DNA of 64,000 nucleotides, from NCBI GenBank assembly GCA_003427395.1, contig BFEA01000022.1:2161876-2225875 (forward strand), written 5' to 3'. Under the pieces are notes generated by a model. The model saw only the letters and a list, made by a program, of their open reading frames with translations. It ran no database searches and was not told the origin of the DNA. Position numbers and translations under genes: made by a program. Source of the stretch: Chara braunii (lineage: Eukaryota; Streptophyta; Charophyceae; Charales; Characeae). This document shows positions 33,156 to 44,423 of the stretch, in pieces (positions within the stretch are counted from its first letter, which is position 1; each line of letters opens with the position of its first letter).

Positions 33156-33589
33156 CCTTAGGGGCCGGCCCTGTTATCGACTCAGAGTGGACCGCTTTCT
33201 GGGGCGGGTACCATGTTGTTGCGATGGAGCCAGCACGACTTCTGAGTTCCGGGGTTCACTCGAGCGAGGACGAGGGGTATTCTAGACGACCTCCTAGGGG
33301 AATGAATAAAAGCATCTTCACGGAAGGACTTTAAGTTTTTGGTGCCTTGCGTAAAGAGGAATTGCCTTAGCACTCCCTTGGTGACCATTCTAGGAGCCAC
33401 TGACGTATGGGGAACTGGAGCCACAAGCAGCTCAGTTCGTGTCCTACTAGCCAAACGGAGTGTATTTAGATACTCCCAATGTGACCGGTCGTGCCATAAG
33501 AAGCACAGGCCAGAAGAAAGACAAATGTTTTAATAATAATCAGTAGACAAAAATTTTAACTTCATCACCTTTGTCCTTCCTTCTTTCAG

Positions 33590-34102
33590 ATGGCTGCGGG
33601 GACGACGGTCTGTTACCTTTTCCGCAATCGTGATGCAGCGACGGAACGGGTCGCGTCTCAAAGAATTAACGGAGAAAGATTAGAGAGAATAGGACGGCTC
33701 GTCTACAACCCTTATGAATTATACTCAGAGGAAGATGTTTTGCGGTTCTGGGATGGCAGTGCGCGAAATCCTCCTAGGCGACTTCTTTTCAGGTCAAGAA
33801 CCGGTCTGGAAATTCTTCACTACGAGTTCTCGCCACCATTGCCCGATCACGATTTCGCCAACATGAACTTAGTAGTGATGCAACCGTATGAGATAAACCC
33901 GCGAATGGATGAGATACATGAGATAAGGTAAACGTTCGTCCGCTCCGTAATTTGGTTGAATGAACGGCAGGGTCCTTTCTTTGGCATATATCATACAAGA
34001 CGGGTGCGGGCAAACAGGTTCATTGTTCTACGAGTTGAATTTTTCTCTGAGTATGCTTGGCAGAACGAGGAGGACGAACTCATGGAACGTTTACGCGACT
34101 AA
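33590..34102 (+). pseudogene. Unknown ORF A carried inside the LTR, one stop
   Basis: Starts at an ATG directly after TTCTTTCAG, a good splice acceptor context. It reads 171 codons in one frame with a single TAA at 33,929. The first part has YLFRNRDAATERVASQRING and PPRRLLFRSRTGLEILHYEF. After the stop, coding character continues (WLNERQGPFFGIYHTRR, then EDELMERLRD and a stop). I do not recognise a family. It sits in a 1.5-kb block missing from the solo LTR, so it is either a captured passenger or an original LTR ORF lost from the other copy. Its position, downstream of the inferred LTR TATA box and in sense orientation, means the LTR could have driven it. Confidence 0.4.
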
Positions 34103-34125
34103 CGCAGTTTTGTTCTAACACGCAG

Positions 34126-34674
34126 ATGCCTAGAGCACGGCGAGACTTGACGACCCCGATGTACCTGCTTGTTCACGACACACACGAGGATGACCTTATT
34201 AAAGGAGCAGAGCAACTTTTGCGAGTTTGAGACGGTTCTCCTACTGAGTGGATCGGCTTCATCAGATTATTATACGGCGAGGGTTTTTTTCCCAATACTC
34301 GCGCGGATTTTCGGGCAAATACAGCCCGGACTCAGGATGAGTTTTTTGGATATACTTTGTATTTCCACCATGCGATCAATCTCCAATGTCTCTCCCGAGT
34401 CATTGTGAGTATTAAGATTATCTCGTCCGTCCGGCGTTTCGGTGTCGTCCGGATCCGGGATACAGAGGGCCAACACTTGTTTGGACTTAGTCGGCCTTTT
34501 CGGGTCATAGTGTGGAGACTAGCCTTACGGATGACCTCCCTCTATGGTACTCAAATCGTTAGAGTCATGCGAGGTGGGCAAGTGACAACCCTGGTATTCG
34601 ACGACAACGAGTGTGCGCGTTTGGATTTGCTGGAGGTAAAGGTGCACGGAGGACGACAGATTTACCAAGGTTAG
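34126..34674 (+). pseudogene. Unknown ORF B carried inside the LTR, one stop
   Basis: Begins at ATG after ACACGCAG, again acceptor-like, 23 bases after ORF A ends. It reads 183 codons with one in-frame TGA near 34,228. Segments include MYLLVHDTHEDDLIKGAEQL, PTEWIGFIRLLYGEGFF, and a C-terminal half with VWRLALRMTSLYGTQIVRVM and TLVFDDNECARLDLLEVKV. The C-terminal half is beta-rich by eye. No known domain recognised. ORFs A and B may be exons of one gene, or two neighbouring ORFs. Joining at the donor-like site at 33,928 does not keep the frame of B. Confidence 0.4.
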
Positions 34675-34990
34675 ACGCCGCTTTCTGGAAATCTTATTCG
34701 GATTTCAGGAAACCCATTGCATAGATTAATCCCATCGAGGAAGCCATATAAATTTAAGGCTTCACGAGGTAATCTCAAAAACAAAAACAAAAACACTCCA
34801 TATAGTTAGAACCATCGGATGGATGGTATTCGGATTACCCCGATGATTTCACTATCATGCTTATGCATTGAGGGGTAATCGATCGCTTAAAAATAAGCTG
34901 AGTAAAGTGAAAAACGAACATCTGAAAAATATGCTAAGCGTAATAACGAGGATAAAGTAGTGGGAGACGGAACATTTTTGTGTGGAGTAA
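34675..34990 (+). other. Remainder of LTR insertion, non-coding
   Basis: A/T-richer sequence with a short AACAAAA run at 34,780. No flanking inverted repeats or target duplication were evident by eye. Confidence 0.35.
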
Positions 34991-35901
34991 CTTAGTGTTG
35001 GAGATGAATACTCCATCATTTTTGGAACAGAAAGAGTAATTATTGTTCAGGAGGACAAAGCGACCAGCAAAATTTCATTCGCACTTCCAAGTGGTTGTAT
35101 ATGGTGCGAAGCTGTGGTCGAACCAAGAGTTCAAACATCGACTAGGAACCTGACCACTTGTTGATCTGCATGGTAGCAGTGGTATTTACTTGCAAAAGTT
35201 ATTTATGACGAGCTTCAACAGTCATGATAGGAAGATCAGTCCTAGTTTGTTCTTCAATTAATAATCTTGGAATGACAATATAAACGTTCTGCAGTCATAC
35301 ACGTTGAAAAGAAGCACTTTGGCAGGTCAGCTCATCAAGTCAATGAATTAAATTTGCGTAATTTTTATTAAGCTATATGGATTCTTTTGTTTTGTTCGAT
35401 CGTTAGGGACTAGGATTGTATCTGAAAGCTTCACGCTTGGTTGAGATTGTCCTAGTCGACCGATGTATGCTTCGTACTCGGGAGATCGACGCCCCAGGAA
35501 ATGAACGGCGTTCGGGGTTACTCGGCGTTAACCAAACATTTTGTATACTGCAGCGAGACGAGCAAATGCCCTCGGCTGATCTACCTCTACGATTGCATTT
35601 AAAAACTTTCGCACGTGGGTCAGTAGCTCGGTAGGGATACGCCCCTAAGGGTGGAGACAGCCTCTTAGGGAAGCAAGCTTATGCCCCGCGAAAACCTATC
35701 CTGTCGTAGGAGACTGCAGGATGAATAGCTGGCGCACCCGGCTAGAGTGGTGAAGGAGCGATGCAACCACGTCCGTCTCGGCGACTCGCGAAATGTTATT
35801 CATCGTCCCTGAGTTGTCTCATGAAGTATGTTTTGTTGCTACTCCTGCGTGACATGGTCGGGAGGACCCTCGCACGCGCGAGGGCCGATGCGCTCAACGG
35901 G

Positions 35902-35919
35902 TGGCGTTGTTGCCGGGGA
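35902..35919 (+). promoter_or_regulatory. Primer binding site of element 2
   Basis: TGGCGTTGTTGCCGGGGA starts two bases after the LTR end. It is a close variant of TGGCGCCGTTGCCGGGGA, the tRNA-Asp-type PBS known from plant Gypsy (Athila/Tat-like) elements. This fixes the LTR boundary and the plus orientation of element 2. Confidence 0.8.
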
Positions 35920-36105
35920 TAATGGCAAACTACCGTTGTCCCTAGCAGAACGACACTTGGGTGATTGATGGAGCGAAAAGTTGTTTTCTTTTTCTTGTTT
36001 AACCTCAGAAAAGTCAGTAATTTGATCCCAAAAGTATGAGATTTAATTTTACAGAAAGGTTGACTGATTTTTGTTGAATATGTTGTTGTGATTTTGTTAC
36101 TCAAG

Positions 36106-37495
36106 ATGTCTGATAACAACGACAATCAGGATGAGAGAAGAAATGATATTCGGGAAATCGCGAGGGTCATTCAGCATTCCCAGAAGGAGCAGATCCCGAA
36201 GGTTGACGTTCCTTTATTTGATAGTAACAACGTATCGGGATGGGCAAACAAGTTTGAACAGTTGGGGAGTTGCTGTGAATGGTCCAAAGAGAAGATGTTG
36301 CGAATGGTAAAAAGATACTACAAGGTCAAGTATAAGGAAGAGGTGGAGGAATTGGTATGAGGTTCGCGGGACTGGCCAGAGTTCAAAGGAAAGCTGCTAG
36401 AGAAGTATCAGTTGGGCGACCAACTGTTGGATTTAGCGGATTTAAGGAAGGTTAGTCGGCGGAACTTTGGTACGACAAAGCAGTTTCTTACTGAGTTCGA
36501 GCGGGTGGTGCGGTTAGTTCCTGACCTCCCAGACAAGGATCGTTGTCTTATCTTCCTGGACAATTTCACGGAAGTAGAACAGCGAAAGCTGGTGAAAGGG
36601 ATGCAAGGACGATATGACTGGCCGACGATTCGAGAGAACTTGCTGGCCGGAAATTTTGACCAGATCCTCTACCGACTGCTGAAACAGCAGAAGGAGGATC
36701 GGGAGAGGGTATACTTGGGAACGGATAAGGACAAGAAGGTCTACAAGACCTTATCAGACATGAAGGAGATGATGACCAACATGAAGGAGGAGCGACTAAA
36801 AATCCAAGTGATGATGGCCAAGGCAAAGACATGAAAGAGAAAAGGGAAGGAGCCAATTACTGAAGAACGTAGCAGTGAAAGTGACAGTGAGGAGGAAAAA
36901 GAACCCCCTGATCAAGGCTGAGAGGAAAGCTTTGAACCAGATACGAGGAGGGCAGGGTACTTCTCGTAAACGAGGGGAAAGTAGTAAGGATGAAGGAAAT
37001 GGAAACGGGGAGCGGCAAGTTGGTCAGGGGCAACAAAACCAAGGTCACCATGCTCAACCACAGGGTGGTCGAGGCCGTGGTAGAGGCCGCAAAAACGGTG
37101 GCGGACATGGGAACTGGCAGGACTATGTCTCCAAATATTGTGATATGAAGGAACACGTTATTCATTTCTGCCAGATCCTCGCCAAGGATGAGAAGGACCA
37201 GATCATTTTTACGACGATTCGGGGAGAAGTCTTTGATTTTGAAGGGAATCTTATCGATCAGACCATTGAAGGGGGGATGAGAAAAGAGGTTTTTCAACCG
37301 ATGGGCCGTTCTCTTCCGGCTACATTCCACTTAGCTTCTCCTGAAAAAGCAAGTCTTTTTGAATTGGAAGAGACAACGACTTCTTTGGAAATCAGTGACT
37401 GTGAGGAAAAAGAATTGGAGGAAAGGAAATCGGGCATGAGAAGTGACCAGAAAACTGGGCAAGTGTTGGGATTTCATTGTTTAGTTATGCATTGA
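36106..37495 (+). pseudogene. gag: Element 2 gag, broken
   Basis: Starts MSDNNDNQDERRNDIREIAR about 190 bp after the PBS. The capsid-like gag domain follows, with VDVPLFDSNNVSGWANKFEQ and, after an in-frame TGA at 36,358, WPEFKGKLLEKYQLGD ... FLTEFERVVRLVPDLPDKDR. The frame ends at 36,834 and resumes one frame off at 36,875 with a basic, Gly/Gln/Arg-rich stretch and a zinc-knuckle-like box at 37,127-37,168: S-x2-C-x4-H-x4-C, in which the first Cys of CCHC is replaced by Ser. Gag normally forms the particle and binds RNA. The stop, the frameshift and the lost Cys show decay. Confidence 0.75.
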
Positions 37496-38685
37496 CATGG
37501 AAGAAGTTTGGCCCAACCTTCCAAATGTGTTCTTCTTTAGTGGCTGGGGAAACGAGGGTCAGGATGGGTCAGCACCTGCGGTCACTTCGGCGCCTGAAAC
37601 AACGCCGATGGCTCGGCCAATGGCGATATCCAAACCTTTGCTCAAGTGAGGACGCTAACTATTATGGTGCAGACGCGAAAAGGAAGGAAGACGTCACAAT
37701 CACAGCCTTCGCCAGGAGAAAGGAGCCTATTAAGGTAGAGGATGGAGAAGATGAAGAGGATGAAAGATTGTGTGTGGAATATGAACAGCAGGCGAACCAG
37801 AGGGCTATGGAGAGGAATTCGGAAAAGGGGAAGACTAAGGTCAAAGAAGAGGAGCCTCGCAAGAAAAAGAATGTATATACAATCCCGGTGGAGAAAGGGA
37901 TTGGTTTTGAGCAACTTGTGGACCTTATTTTGGAAAGTCAACGCGATTTGATTACTCTTAGGGAGATTTTGTTTGTTTCGCCAAAGCTCCGTGAGGAGTT
38001 TAAGCAGAGCAAGACTCGAAAGAAAGTCATGACAGTTAAGCTAAGTGAGATCATTCCTCCGGAGGCTAACTGGGCGCCTCCTGGAACAAAGATGGACTGG
38101 CGATGTGCAGCCACTGGTCTTATAAAAGTTCAAATCGGTCGTGGAGAGTTTTCTGCTCTTGTAGATGACGGGGCCGAGATGAATATTATGAGAGAGAAAC
38201 ATGCGATCGAGGCTGGAATACAGATCAATCGCAATGATTTTGGATTTTTGGTTGGAACCAGCAGTGCAACTCCATTTTGTTGTACAGCTAGTGGAGTAAT
38301 GGTCACGGTCGGGAAGGTCAAGGCGAGATCGTATTTTTATATTTTACCAAAGATGGAACACAAGGTGCTCTTGGGAAGATCATTTCAGTATCGCACGGAG
38401 AGCATAATCTTCAACAAACATGACAGTACCATGTTTGTGGTTTTGTGTGATCCGGTTTGCGGCTACTATGAAGTCGTGAGATGCGCGAATACCGGACCGG
38501 AAAATTCAAGGAACTGGCTAAATCCCGAGTCATATACCTTCTCGGAGTCAGAGAAGTTGAGGAGGGAGAAAGAGGCAATCGAAGAAGAAGGAGATCCTCA
38601 TGAGTTCTCATTGACATTGCCAGATATCTCGCAGACAGTCGATTTTGTATCAACCCATCCTGCAATTGATCCAAGCCTGGTATAG
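37477..38685 (+). pseudogene. Element 2 gag-pol linker and aspartic protease
   Basis: A 402-codon open frame. The first half is charged linker (ERLCVEYEQQANQRAMER; EKGIGFEQLVDLILESQRDL). The retropepsin domain is at about residues 210-330, with active-site box ALVDDGAEMNIM (38,155-38,190) and flap-side HKVLLGRSFQYRTE (ILLG-type). The usual D-[TS]-G triad reads D-D-G, which would probably impair the enzyme unless it is a base error. After the domain, CDPVCGYYEV and a Glu-rich tail lead to a TAG at 38,683. Its job would be cleaving the Gag-Pol polyprotein. Confidence 0.75.
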
Positions 38686-38867
38686 GCCCTGATGGAGGTT
38701 GTGGCCGACGAAGGGGGTGCGGGGACCATGCATCTCGTTTACCGACCAAATGATTCTGGTGTGGAGGAATCTCTGCCATCAGCCAGGCAAGAGTTTTTTT
38801 TAGAGGACGGAGGCTCAGCGTTGGGTCAAAAAGGAAGTATAAGAAAGTAGGCGAGAAGGTTCGGCCA

Positions 38868-39131
38868 ATGCCAGTTCTGATCACTCAGGAAAAGAAGGTG
38901 TATTATAAGGAAGAACGTGAGTGGATCAGAACATTGAAGAAGAAATGTGAGAAAGGGTCGTGTCGGCTGACAGATGACAGGATCAAGGAGATGATCATTG
39001 GAGAGGATGACCTCCTCACTAAGGAGGAAACCCATTTTTTTTTCAGCGTTATGAAGAAGATTCATTTGGCTTATGTCTTTCATGATGATGCGCGTGGAAG
39101 GCTGGACGTCGATATGATTCTGATGATCCGG
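38868..39131 (+). pseudogene. Element 2 pol linker upstream of RT, cut by solo LTR
   Basis: The frame contains a charged linker (KKVYYKEEREWIRTLKKKCE; IKEMIIGEDDLLTKEE) and ends RGRLDVDMILMIR exactly at the insertion site. The reading frame continues on the far side of the insertion at 44,424 (IHTV-P-H-Q-PWNVKG) if the insert and one CCGG copy are ignored, showing that the insertion is simple and clean. Confidence 0.75.
39128..39131 (+). repeat. Target-site duplication CCGG, left copy
   Basis: Matches CCGG at 44,420-44,423. Insert termini are TGTCGAGCG on this side and CCCGACA on the other. Confidence 0.85.
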
Positions 39132-41329
39132 TGTCGAGCGCATCGGCCCCCGCGCGAGCGAGGGCCCTCCCGGCCGCGTCACGTAGGAGAAACTTAGCCT
39201 TTTAACTTTTTAGAGACAACTCGGGGACAACACGATAACCCGTGCCGACCCCTCGCCGCTCTGGCCGAGTGCACCAGTTGTACATCCCACGGTCCCTACG
39301 ACAGGATAGGTTCACGTGGAGCACAACTTACCTTCCCTAAGGGGTTGTCACCACCCTTAGGGGCGTATCCCCACCGAGCTACCGACCCACATGCGAAAAC
39401 TTTTATAATGCAATTGCAGAAGTAAGTCGGCCGAGGGCGTTTGCTCATTCGCTGTAGCATAGGTACGCATGGTTAAACGCCAAAGTGGACCCGAACGTCG
39501 TCTGTCCCTGGGGCGCTAATCTCCCAGGAATTGGACCAACGTCGGTCAACTAGGACGTGATATTCCAAGCGTAAGGAAAACTGCGAGCGATCCTAGTCCC
39601 TTCTTTCAAAGACAATCGAAAGCTACTCAGACAAAAACTCATGTCAACGTAAGTTGACTTATTTTCTGAAATCGGTACAATCATGCATACTGCTCGTTTG
39701 GGCTGTCACGACTTTCGCCTTGATGAGATGCGTTGCCAAATTTTTTCATTCCACCCCATATCAACCGCTAGAAAAGAATGCAGACAATTCTCAATACTCA
39801 AGTAGAGCTAGGATGTCATTGCTTTAATGATGACTTCACTACTTCTCTAACTTTGGTGTGAATGCCATCTGCAATTAATCTGGCTACCACTATACAAGTC
39901 AGTACTCGACTTGAACAACCGAACACTAGATGCCCTATCAAGGTCAATGATCTACTTTTAAATTTCGTTGGTCGCTTTGTCCTCCTGGACAATAATTACT
40001 CTTTCTGTTTCACAAATGATGAAGTACCAGCTTTGGACATGAAGATATTCAAGGCAATACTCTATTAACATCTTCCCGTCAACTAGTCTGATCACCCCAG
40101 GTTTGCACTTCTTATGGTGCAACCCTATCCGCGAAGGTATTGCCTAGTCGCACTCCGTCCATAGCTAGTGATCGCACGAACTGGGCTTCTTATGGCGCCA
40201 ACTCCTCACTCATCTGTGGCTCATAAGACGGTCACTAGAAGGGTAAACTATAGCGGTTCTTCTTAACGTGAGCCGTCAAGAACTTAACGCCTTCCGTGAA
40301 TAGCACACGTCCATCCCCTAGGAGGTGGTCTGGGATACCCCTCGTCCTCGCCCGAGCGAGCCTCGGATCTCAGAAGTCGGGCTGGCTCCACCACGACAAC
40401 ATGGTATCCCCCCGCCTAAGCGGTCCACTCCGAGTCGTTAACAGGGTCGGCCCCTAAGGCAACGAACCCCCGCCTCAAATGGCTCCTAGGGAAAGGAAGT
40501 GCACTTACCACATCAGACGGTCACCCCTTTATCGCCTGACCTCAAGGCGAACCTAGACGAAGAAGGAGATCATAGAGAAGAAAAATATTCAAATGGAACG
40601 GCATGGATAGAGAGGGACATTCAGGAAAGAATGGGTAACCTCGGGAAAAACCTATGTCCGATTCACTTCTTCTCCTTTGTGTGATCGCTCCGTTTCTCGT
40701 CGTCTACTGTCTTCCCACCCCTTCAGCATACACATAAGTGAGTGACAACAAAAACAATCATCATCCCTTCGCTTTCGCTGCCATGATCAGATCTCTCCTT
40801 TTTTTTTCTTTTTTTTTTTTTCTTTTTTTTTTTCTTTTTCAGGCATTCGTCGACTTACCTGCACATCAGATCAGACAGACAAATTCAAAACCAACACAAT
40901 GCAAACCCATTCTCAAGTCAGACTCTCATTCACACGCGCATGCACACATCTCCTCTACCTTTTCAATGAACGTTCAAAGAACAGGGTCAAGCAAGTGTGG
41001 GTTCACACAGGCGTGAAGGGAACTGAGTCAGGATAACTGACCTTGCGTGACGTTGAACCAAAGATAGCAAACGGCCCACTCAAGAAAGCCGTATAAACCA
41101 TATTCTAAATGAGAAGATCGCCGCAGTAAGCTTTCAGAAAAGTGATCCACACCACTCCCTCAAGGATCGCTCACTGACACGCAATCCCCTCACTGCCTCA
41201 ACGTTGTCACGACTCGCGGCCAGTACCACTATGCCACTACTGTGTCGAAGCGTCACCACCGCAATATGCGGACAGCACAACGTCAACACCACCTCAAAAC
41301 ACACATCCTCTTAATGACACCCCTCAAAA

Positions 41330-41750
41330 TTGTTGTCGCCGTCGCGAAGACCGGACAACATTTTAACACCAATGCTAAATAGTTGCTGCTGCCGCACAAT
41401 TCCGGCAGTGCTTCCGCGTCACCGCCAAAAAAGCACAGCCGCCGTGCTAAGCGGACAGCACCTCCCCTACACACTTCTCAAAAATGGATGCCGCCGCCGA
41501 AAAAGTCACACAGCGTTTCCCCTACACTCCTCCAAGCGCAGCTGCAATAGCCGTAATAGCCGCGCAACACCCCCCAACACAAAAAAGTTGCCGCCGTAAA
41601 AAACAGGCAGCATTTCCCCTATGCCACTTGCCGAAGACCTGCCGCCAATGTGCAAAACCGGCAGAGTTTCCCCTGCGCCGCCTGCCAAAACCCTACCGCC
41701 ACCGTGCAAAATGGGCGGAGTTTCCCCTGCGCCGCTTGCAGTCCTCCGAC
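41330..41750 (-). repeat. Degenerate 50-60 bp GC-rich repeats in the LTR
   Basis: Units around GGCAGAGTTTCCCCTGCGCC and CCGCCGTGCAAAA recur; the last three (41,590-41,740) are clearest with spacing of about 52 bases. They lie just downstream of the inferred TATA box on the transcribed strand. The Pro/Arg/Ala-rich frames here are probably by-products. Confidence 0.6.
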
Positions 41751-41966
41751 ACTCCTTCCTCCTCCTTGCTGAGATGGCAGCTATGGCTGTACTCCACAGC
41801 TATGGCCACCACTAGCAACTTCTTTCCCCTCACACTGCAGACCTCCCTCGCCGCCAACAGCTCCTCTCAGCAGCAACACTTACTTCTCAGCAGTCAGCCA
41901 ACATTCTCACAAGTGAGAGTCCAGAAACAATGCCAAGTATGCTTGCTGCTGGCTGGTCGCTGGCTG

Positions 41967-41974
41967 CCTTTATA
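41967..41974 (-). promoter_or_regulatory. Candidate LTR TATA box
   Basis: TATAAAGG on the LTR sense (minus) strand, in a GC-containing context (CTGGCTATAAAGGCAGCC). It lies about 2.45 kb from the LTR start, giving U3 of that length and R/U5 of about 2.8 kb. Confidence 0.5.
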
Positions 41975-42869
41975 GCCAGTAGAAGGGCTGAGGCAGCTGC
42001 TTTGCCTTAGCCGTTTCACGAATTAGGGTCTGGCCCTCGATCGGAATCACGATCAAGGGTCAGAAATACTGTTGTTCCTCGAAGGGAACCCAGTTCAGAC
42101 CACTGGGAATGCATCTGGCCTTCACCCACGGCCAGACGCAGCCAAGAAATGGTTGTACTCAGCCATTTTTTAGCAGACTGTTGAGACCAACAGTCTGTTG
42201 TCTATTCATAGTCCAGATGTTTCTAAACTTGCATCTGGACTGAGGCCGCGGCTAGATCCGCGGCCGTTTCCCCTTCTTTTTTTTTCCCAACTTCTTCTTT
42301 TCTTCTCCTTTCCTTTTTTTTCTACCCCCTCGTTTTTCTAAAGCAGGGGCAGCTCGTCGTTTGAAAAACGAACGAGCAAGTCCCCTCCCCCAAGTCATTT
42401 CATAGAGTCGAACAAGAGTCAAGCTCAACAGGGTCTTTTTTCCCACTGCCTCCACGCGTCCGTCCCCGGACGCAAACCGTGCCAGGTTCGAGCGCACTGC
42501 AAATGCTGCAGCCCGTTTCTAAAATCGAACAGGCGCAGCAAAATAAAACTTAAATAAAATAAATTTAAAAAAACAAAAACAAAAACAAAAACAAAAATAA
42601 ATAAAGAAGAAGATCGAAAACAAATGAAAGAAAAAAAATCAACTTACTTGTTTGTCGTCACGTCGCAATCTCCGTCAGGTAAGACACTCCTCTCCTCCTC
42701 CTCCTCCTTCTCTCTCTCTCCCTCTCTGCCTGAATACAGCCGCATTTGTGCGGCTGATTCGGTCGGGTTAACCGACTGTCGAGGCTCAACCTTCTGATGA
42801 GTCGGTGGAAGCCCGACGAAACAATCGGGCACAGCCACACCCGTTTGTCTGAAATGAACGGGTGCTTAG

Positions 42870-42945
42870 NNNNNNNNNNNNNNNNNNNNNNNNNNNNNNN
42901 NNNNNNNNNNNNNNNNNNNNNNNNNNNNNNNNNNNNNNNNNNNNN
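42870..42945. other. Assembly gap (76 N)
   Basis: Followed by a run of about 20 A inside the solo LTR. Confidence 0.95.
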
Positions 42946-43639
42946 AAAAAAAAAAAAAAAAAAAAGAGGAGAGAAAAAAGTAGAAAAAAAAACGAACTCA
43001 CCTCGTGGATGGTCAATCGCCTGTTTTCAGGGCGTTAGCACCCTCTGGGCCGAGGTCTCACTAGCAAAAAAAAGGATAGGATCGAGATCCTGAATTTGGA
43101 TGTATCTTACGCAGAGATGCAGAAAAGCAGTTCAACCTCGATTCCCTGTACATCTCCATAATCTCGTTCAGATTTAGGTATTCGATCCAATCCTCTTTGC
43201 TAGTGGAGCCACGCCCTTGGGGACTTCACGTCCCTTTCACTTCTGACAGGGTCAGGTGGCGCTTTGTTTACAGTTAGATTAGGTTGTCTTTTCTTTGTGT
43301 TTTTTTTTNTTTNTTTNTTCGTTTTGTTTTTTTTTTTTATCCCGTTCGTTCGTATTCCATCGCCATGCATCAAAAAGGAAAGAATAAAAAAAATCAAAAA
43401 AAAAAACTAATAAAATCTAAGGAAGAAAACCAAGAACCCGAAACTCCTACCTTGCTTGACAGGTCGCCCGTTTTCACGGGCACCTGCACTATTCGTGGGG
43501 ACTATAAGTCCCCATTACTTCCTATCGCACCACATGGCGCCTTAGTTATAGTTAGATTTTTTTTTTCCGTTGGCTTATACCAACGGCCAGTTCCCAGCAC
43601 ACTGCGTGGCTTTTCAGCCACGCCCCCCCCATGCCACGG

Positions 43640-43680
43640 ACCCAAGTTCGATCCCCGTGGGATCGAAAGAAAAAAAAAAA
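43640..43680 (+). other. tRNA T-arm-like (B-box) sequence in LTR
   Basis: CCAAGTTCGATCCCCGTGGG resembles a pol III B-box (GGTTCGATCC). The matching place in the 3' LTR (50,985-51,003) has a diverged, complementary form. It could be a tRNA/SINE remnant embedded in this LTR family. Confidence 0.35.
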
Positions 43681-44419
43681 TTGGGGTCCCTCCTCGATTT
43701 ATGTGTGTCATCCCTGCGCAATGGCCATGCTCATCTCTCCGCGCGGTTGTTCCTGACCGTGCTATCTCAGCGATCGCATGACCGAAAACGGCCGCGCCGA
43801 AAAGGCTAGGCCGCTCCAAAAGGAGCTTTGCCCATTAGGTCCACATGTTAGGTTTGATCATGGTATCTGTCGGGTGAAAGTTTGGCACTATAACCTACTG
43901 GGCTAGCTCCTATCACAACAATGATAAGAGCAACTCTTCTATATGAAGAGCTTGTCCATCCAGTTAACACCTTGCAGCGGCCTTGCAGGCTCAGCCTGCC
44001 TGCGGCCCTCCATGCTTGGCTGCCCGTGTGGTCTCGGCACCGGCCTATCAACCCCCTGGCTCGGTGTCAGCCCCCGTGATCCTAAGATTAAAACCCTTCT
44101 TTTTATTCACCCCTGCGATGCGGCTCTATACCCGGCGCACCCCTATTTTTTGCCTACTTTAGTCTTTCCATGACCGCGCACCACTGCGGCCTTGTCGGAA
44201 CCGCAGACGACCGGTCGTACCACCGACCCATGTCGTTTCGAACAAACGTCGATGACGTCTCACGTCAACGACGTCAGGCTTTAGGTCTCTCAGTTATAGG
44301 GTTGGTCTGAATAACTTTGGCAACGTCAACCTCATCAAGTCTCCCAATCCAAAAGGTCGGGCAGCGTCTAACCTTGAAAAACTCGGGCAGAAACCCTCAC
44401 AGGGGTTTCTGTCCCGACA

Positions 44420-44423
44420 CCGG
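44420..44423 (+). repeat. Target-site duplication CCGG, right copy
   Basis: See the left copy at 39,128-39,131. Confidence 0.85.

Larger units (their letters stand above)
33156..35899 (+). mobile_element. 5' LTR of element 2, 5'-truncated and with an insertion
   Basis: Two blocks (33,156-33,505 and about 34,990-35,899) match in reverse complement the 3' third of the solo LTR (40,470-40,110 and 40,060-39,132). The first 3.9 kb of the LTR is missing on the left, where it abuts element 1. The end aligns as CGCTCAACG (35,891-35,899) against CGCTCGACA of the solo copy and is followed after two bases by the PBS. The block between 33,505 and 34,990 is absent from the solo LTR. Confidence 0.75.
39132..44419 (-). 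mobile_element. Complete solo LTR of element 2 family (5,288 bp), minus orientation
   Basis: On the minus strand it begins TGTCGGGACAGAAACC (44,419) and ends GCGCTCGACA (39,132), so it has TG...CA ends. Its first 0.96 kb matches the 3' LTR of element 2 at 50,101-51,085. Its last 1.3 kb matches the 5' LTR at 33,156-35,899. It interrupts pol between protease and RT, is flanked by CCGG, and has no internal coding region, as left by LTR-LTR recombination of a former full element. It supplies the only full-length view of this LTR. Confidence 0.85.

Noticed and set aside
33156-40470. A large DNA transposon with inverted terminal repeats
   Set aside because: The inverted repeats flank gag-protease, but the right arm is part of a 5,288-bp solo LTR with its own TG...CA ends and CCGG duplication, and the left arm ends at a PBS. 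They are opposite-facing LTRs of one family, not transposon termini.
41484-41975. 163-aa Pro/Arg/Ala-rich ORF in the solo LTR
   Set aside because: It covers a degenerate 50-60 bp repeat and lies antisense to the LTR; composition explains it.
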